Below, one piece after another: positions 63,811 through 64,000 of a stretch of 64,000 nt of DNA (positions are counted from its first letter, which is position 1; each line of letters starts with the position of its first letter). This stretch comes from Peromyscus leucopus (Eukaryota; Chordata; Mammalia; Rodentia; Cricetidae). A program made the position numbers and the translations under genes. The notes below the pieces were generated by a model. That model searched no databases and was not told the DNA's origin. It worked only from the letters and a program-made list of their open reading frames with translations. Where the stretch lies: positions 93,172,936 through 93,236,935 of the forward strand of contig NC_051071.1 in assembly GCF_004664715.2 (NCBI RefSeq), given 5' to 3'.

Positions 63811-64000
63811 TTCTCTTGGAATTAGATTCTGGATTTTTTTTTTTTTTTTAAACTGCAATCCTGAAGTCCTCACAGGTAGCCCAAGTGTGTATAATATGTG
63901 ACTGTCCCTTCTCGATTTTCGGCACAAGATGACAGCATACTCAAGTGAAGCGCCAGTGAGGATTTCTTTAGTCACTGAGGATGAATAAAGCTTTGTTGTG
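63811..64000 (+). pseudogene. Inverted partial copy of the Atp5me 3' end
   Basis: About 190 nt matching, on the opposite strand, the end of Atp5me intron 3 plus exon 4 and its 3' UTR (62460-62255). The shared parts include GGAATTAGATTCTGGAT, AACTGCAATCCTGAAG, GATGACAGCATACTCAAGTG and the tail GATGAATAAAGCTTTGTTGTG-like end. Intron sequence is included, so it arose from DNA rather than mRNA. Differences include an expanded T-run, a small deletion in the 3' UTR, and CAG changed to CGG at the upstream acceptor. The AATAAA at 63984-63989 is kept. It may continue past the window edge. Confidence 0.9.

Overview
The window is vertebrate nuclear DNA from a muroid rodent. The evidence is split genes with GT-AG introns, a dense load of rodent SINEs (B1, B2, B3, B4, ID), rodent L1 3' ends, rodent LTRs and long (CA)n arrays. 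The youngest B1 copies carry the internal block GCTTTGCGCCTTTCCTGGA, which I associate from memory with cricetids (deer mice, voles, hamsters) rather than Mus. The family is therefore probable and the species is unknown.

Layout. 1-18,400 is intergenic and repeat-rich, with no protein gene that I can support. 18,407-18,529 is the proximal promoter and 5' UTR of Pde6b. 18,530-60,552 is the complete coding part of Pde6b (rod photoreceptor cGMP phosphodiesterase beta subunit) on the + strand. It has 22 coding exons totalling 2,571 nt, which gives 856 residues plus stop, and every junction is GT-AG. Introns 1 (about 15.0 kb) and 3 (about 13.9 kb) hold most of the mobile elements. From exon 4 onward the gene is compact. 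60,553-62,250 is a short spacer between converging 3' ends. 62,255-63,307 is the complete Atp5me gene (ATP synthase membrane subunit e, also Atp5i/Atp5k) on the - strand, with 4 exons and 71 residues. Its CpG-rich promoter lies at about 63,310-63,480. The last ~190 bases hold an inverted partial copy of the Atp5me 3' end. The Pde6b-Atp5me neighbourhood matches the known mammalian order (human 4p16.3, mouse chr 5).

Function. Pde6b makes one of the two catalytic subunits of the rod effector that hydrolyses cGMP after light activation by transducin. Atp5me makes a small inner-membrane protein of the F1Fo ATP synthase. The genes have no shared pathway. One is rod-specific and the other housekeeping, and each promoter carries motifs matching that use: NRL- and CRX-type sites for Pde6b, and NRF1-, ETS- and ERR-type sites for Atp5me.

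I found no previously undescribed gene system. The points most worth a second look are structural: the inverted duplicate of the Atp5me terminal exon, a 164-nt pure-purine run in intron 3, a G-run cluster just inside intron 1, a 42-bp minisatellite abutting the exon 20 acceptor, a 19-bp palindromic array in intron 20, and a B1 insertion carrying a copied piece of intron 11. Repeat family names are from memory; where I was unsure I say so.
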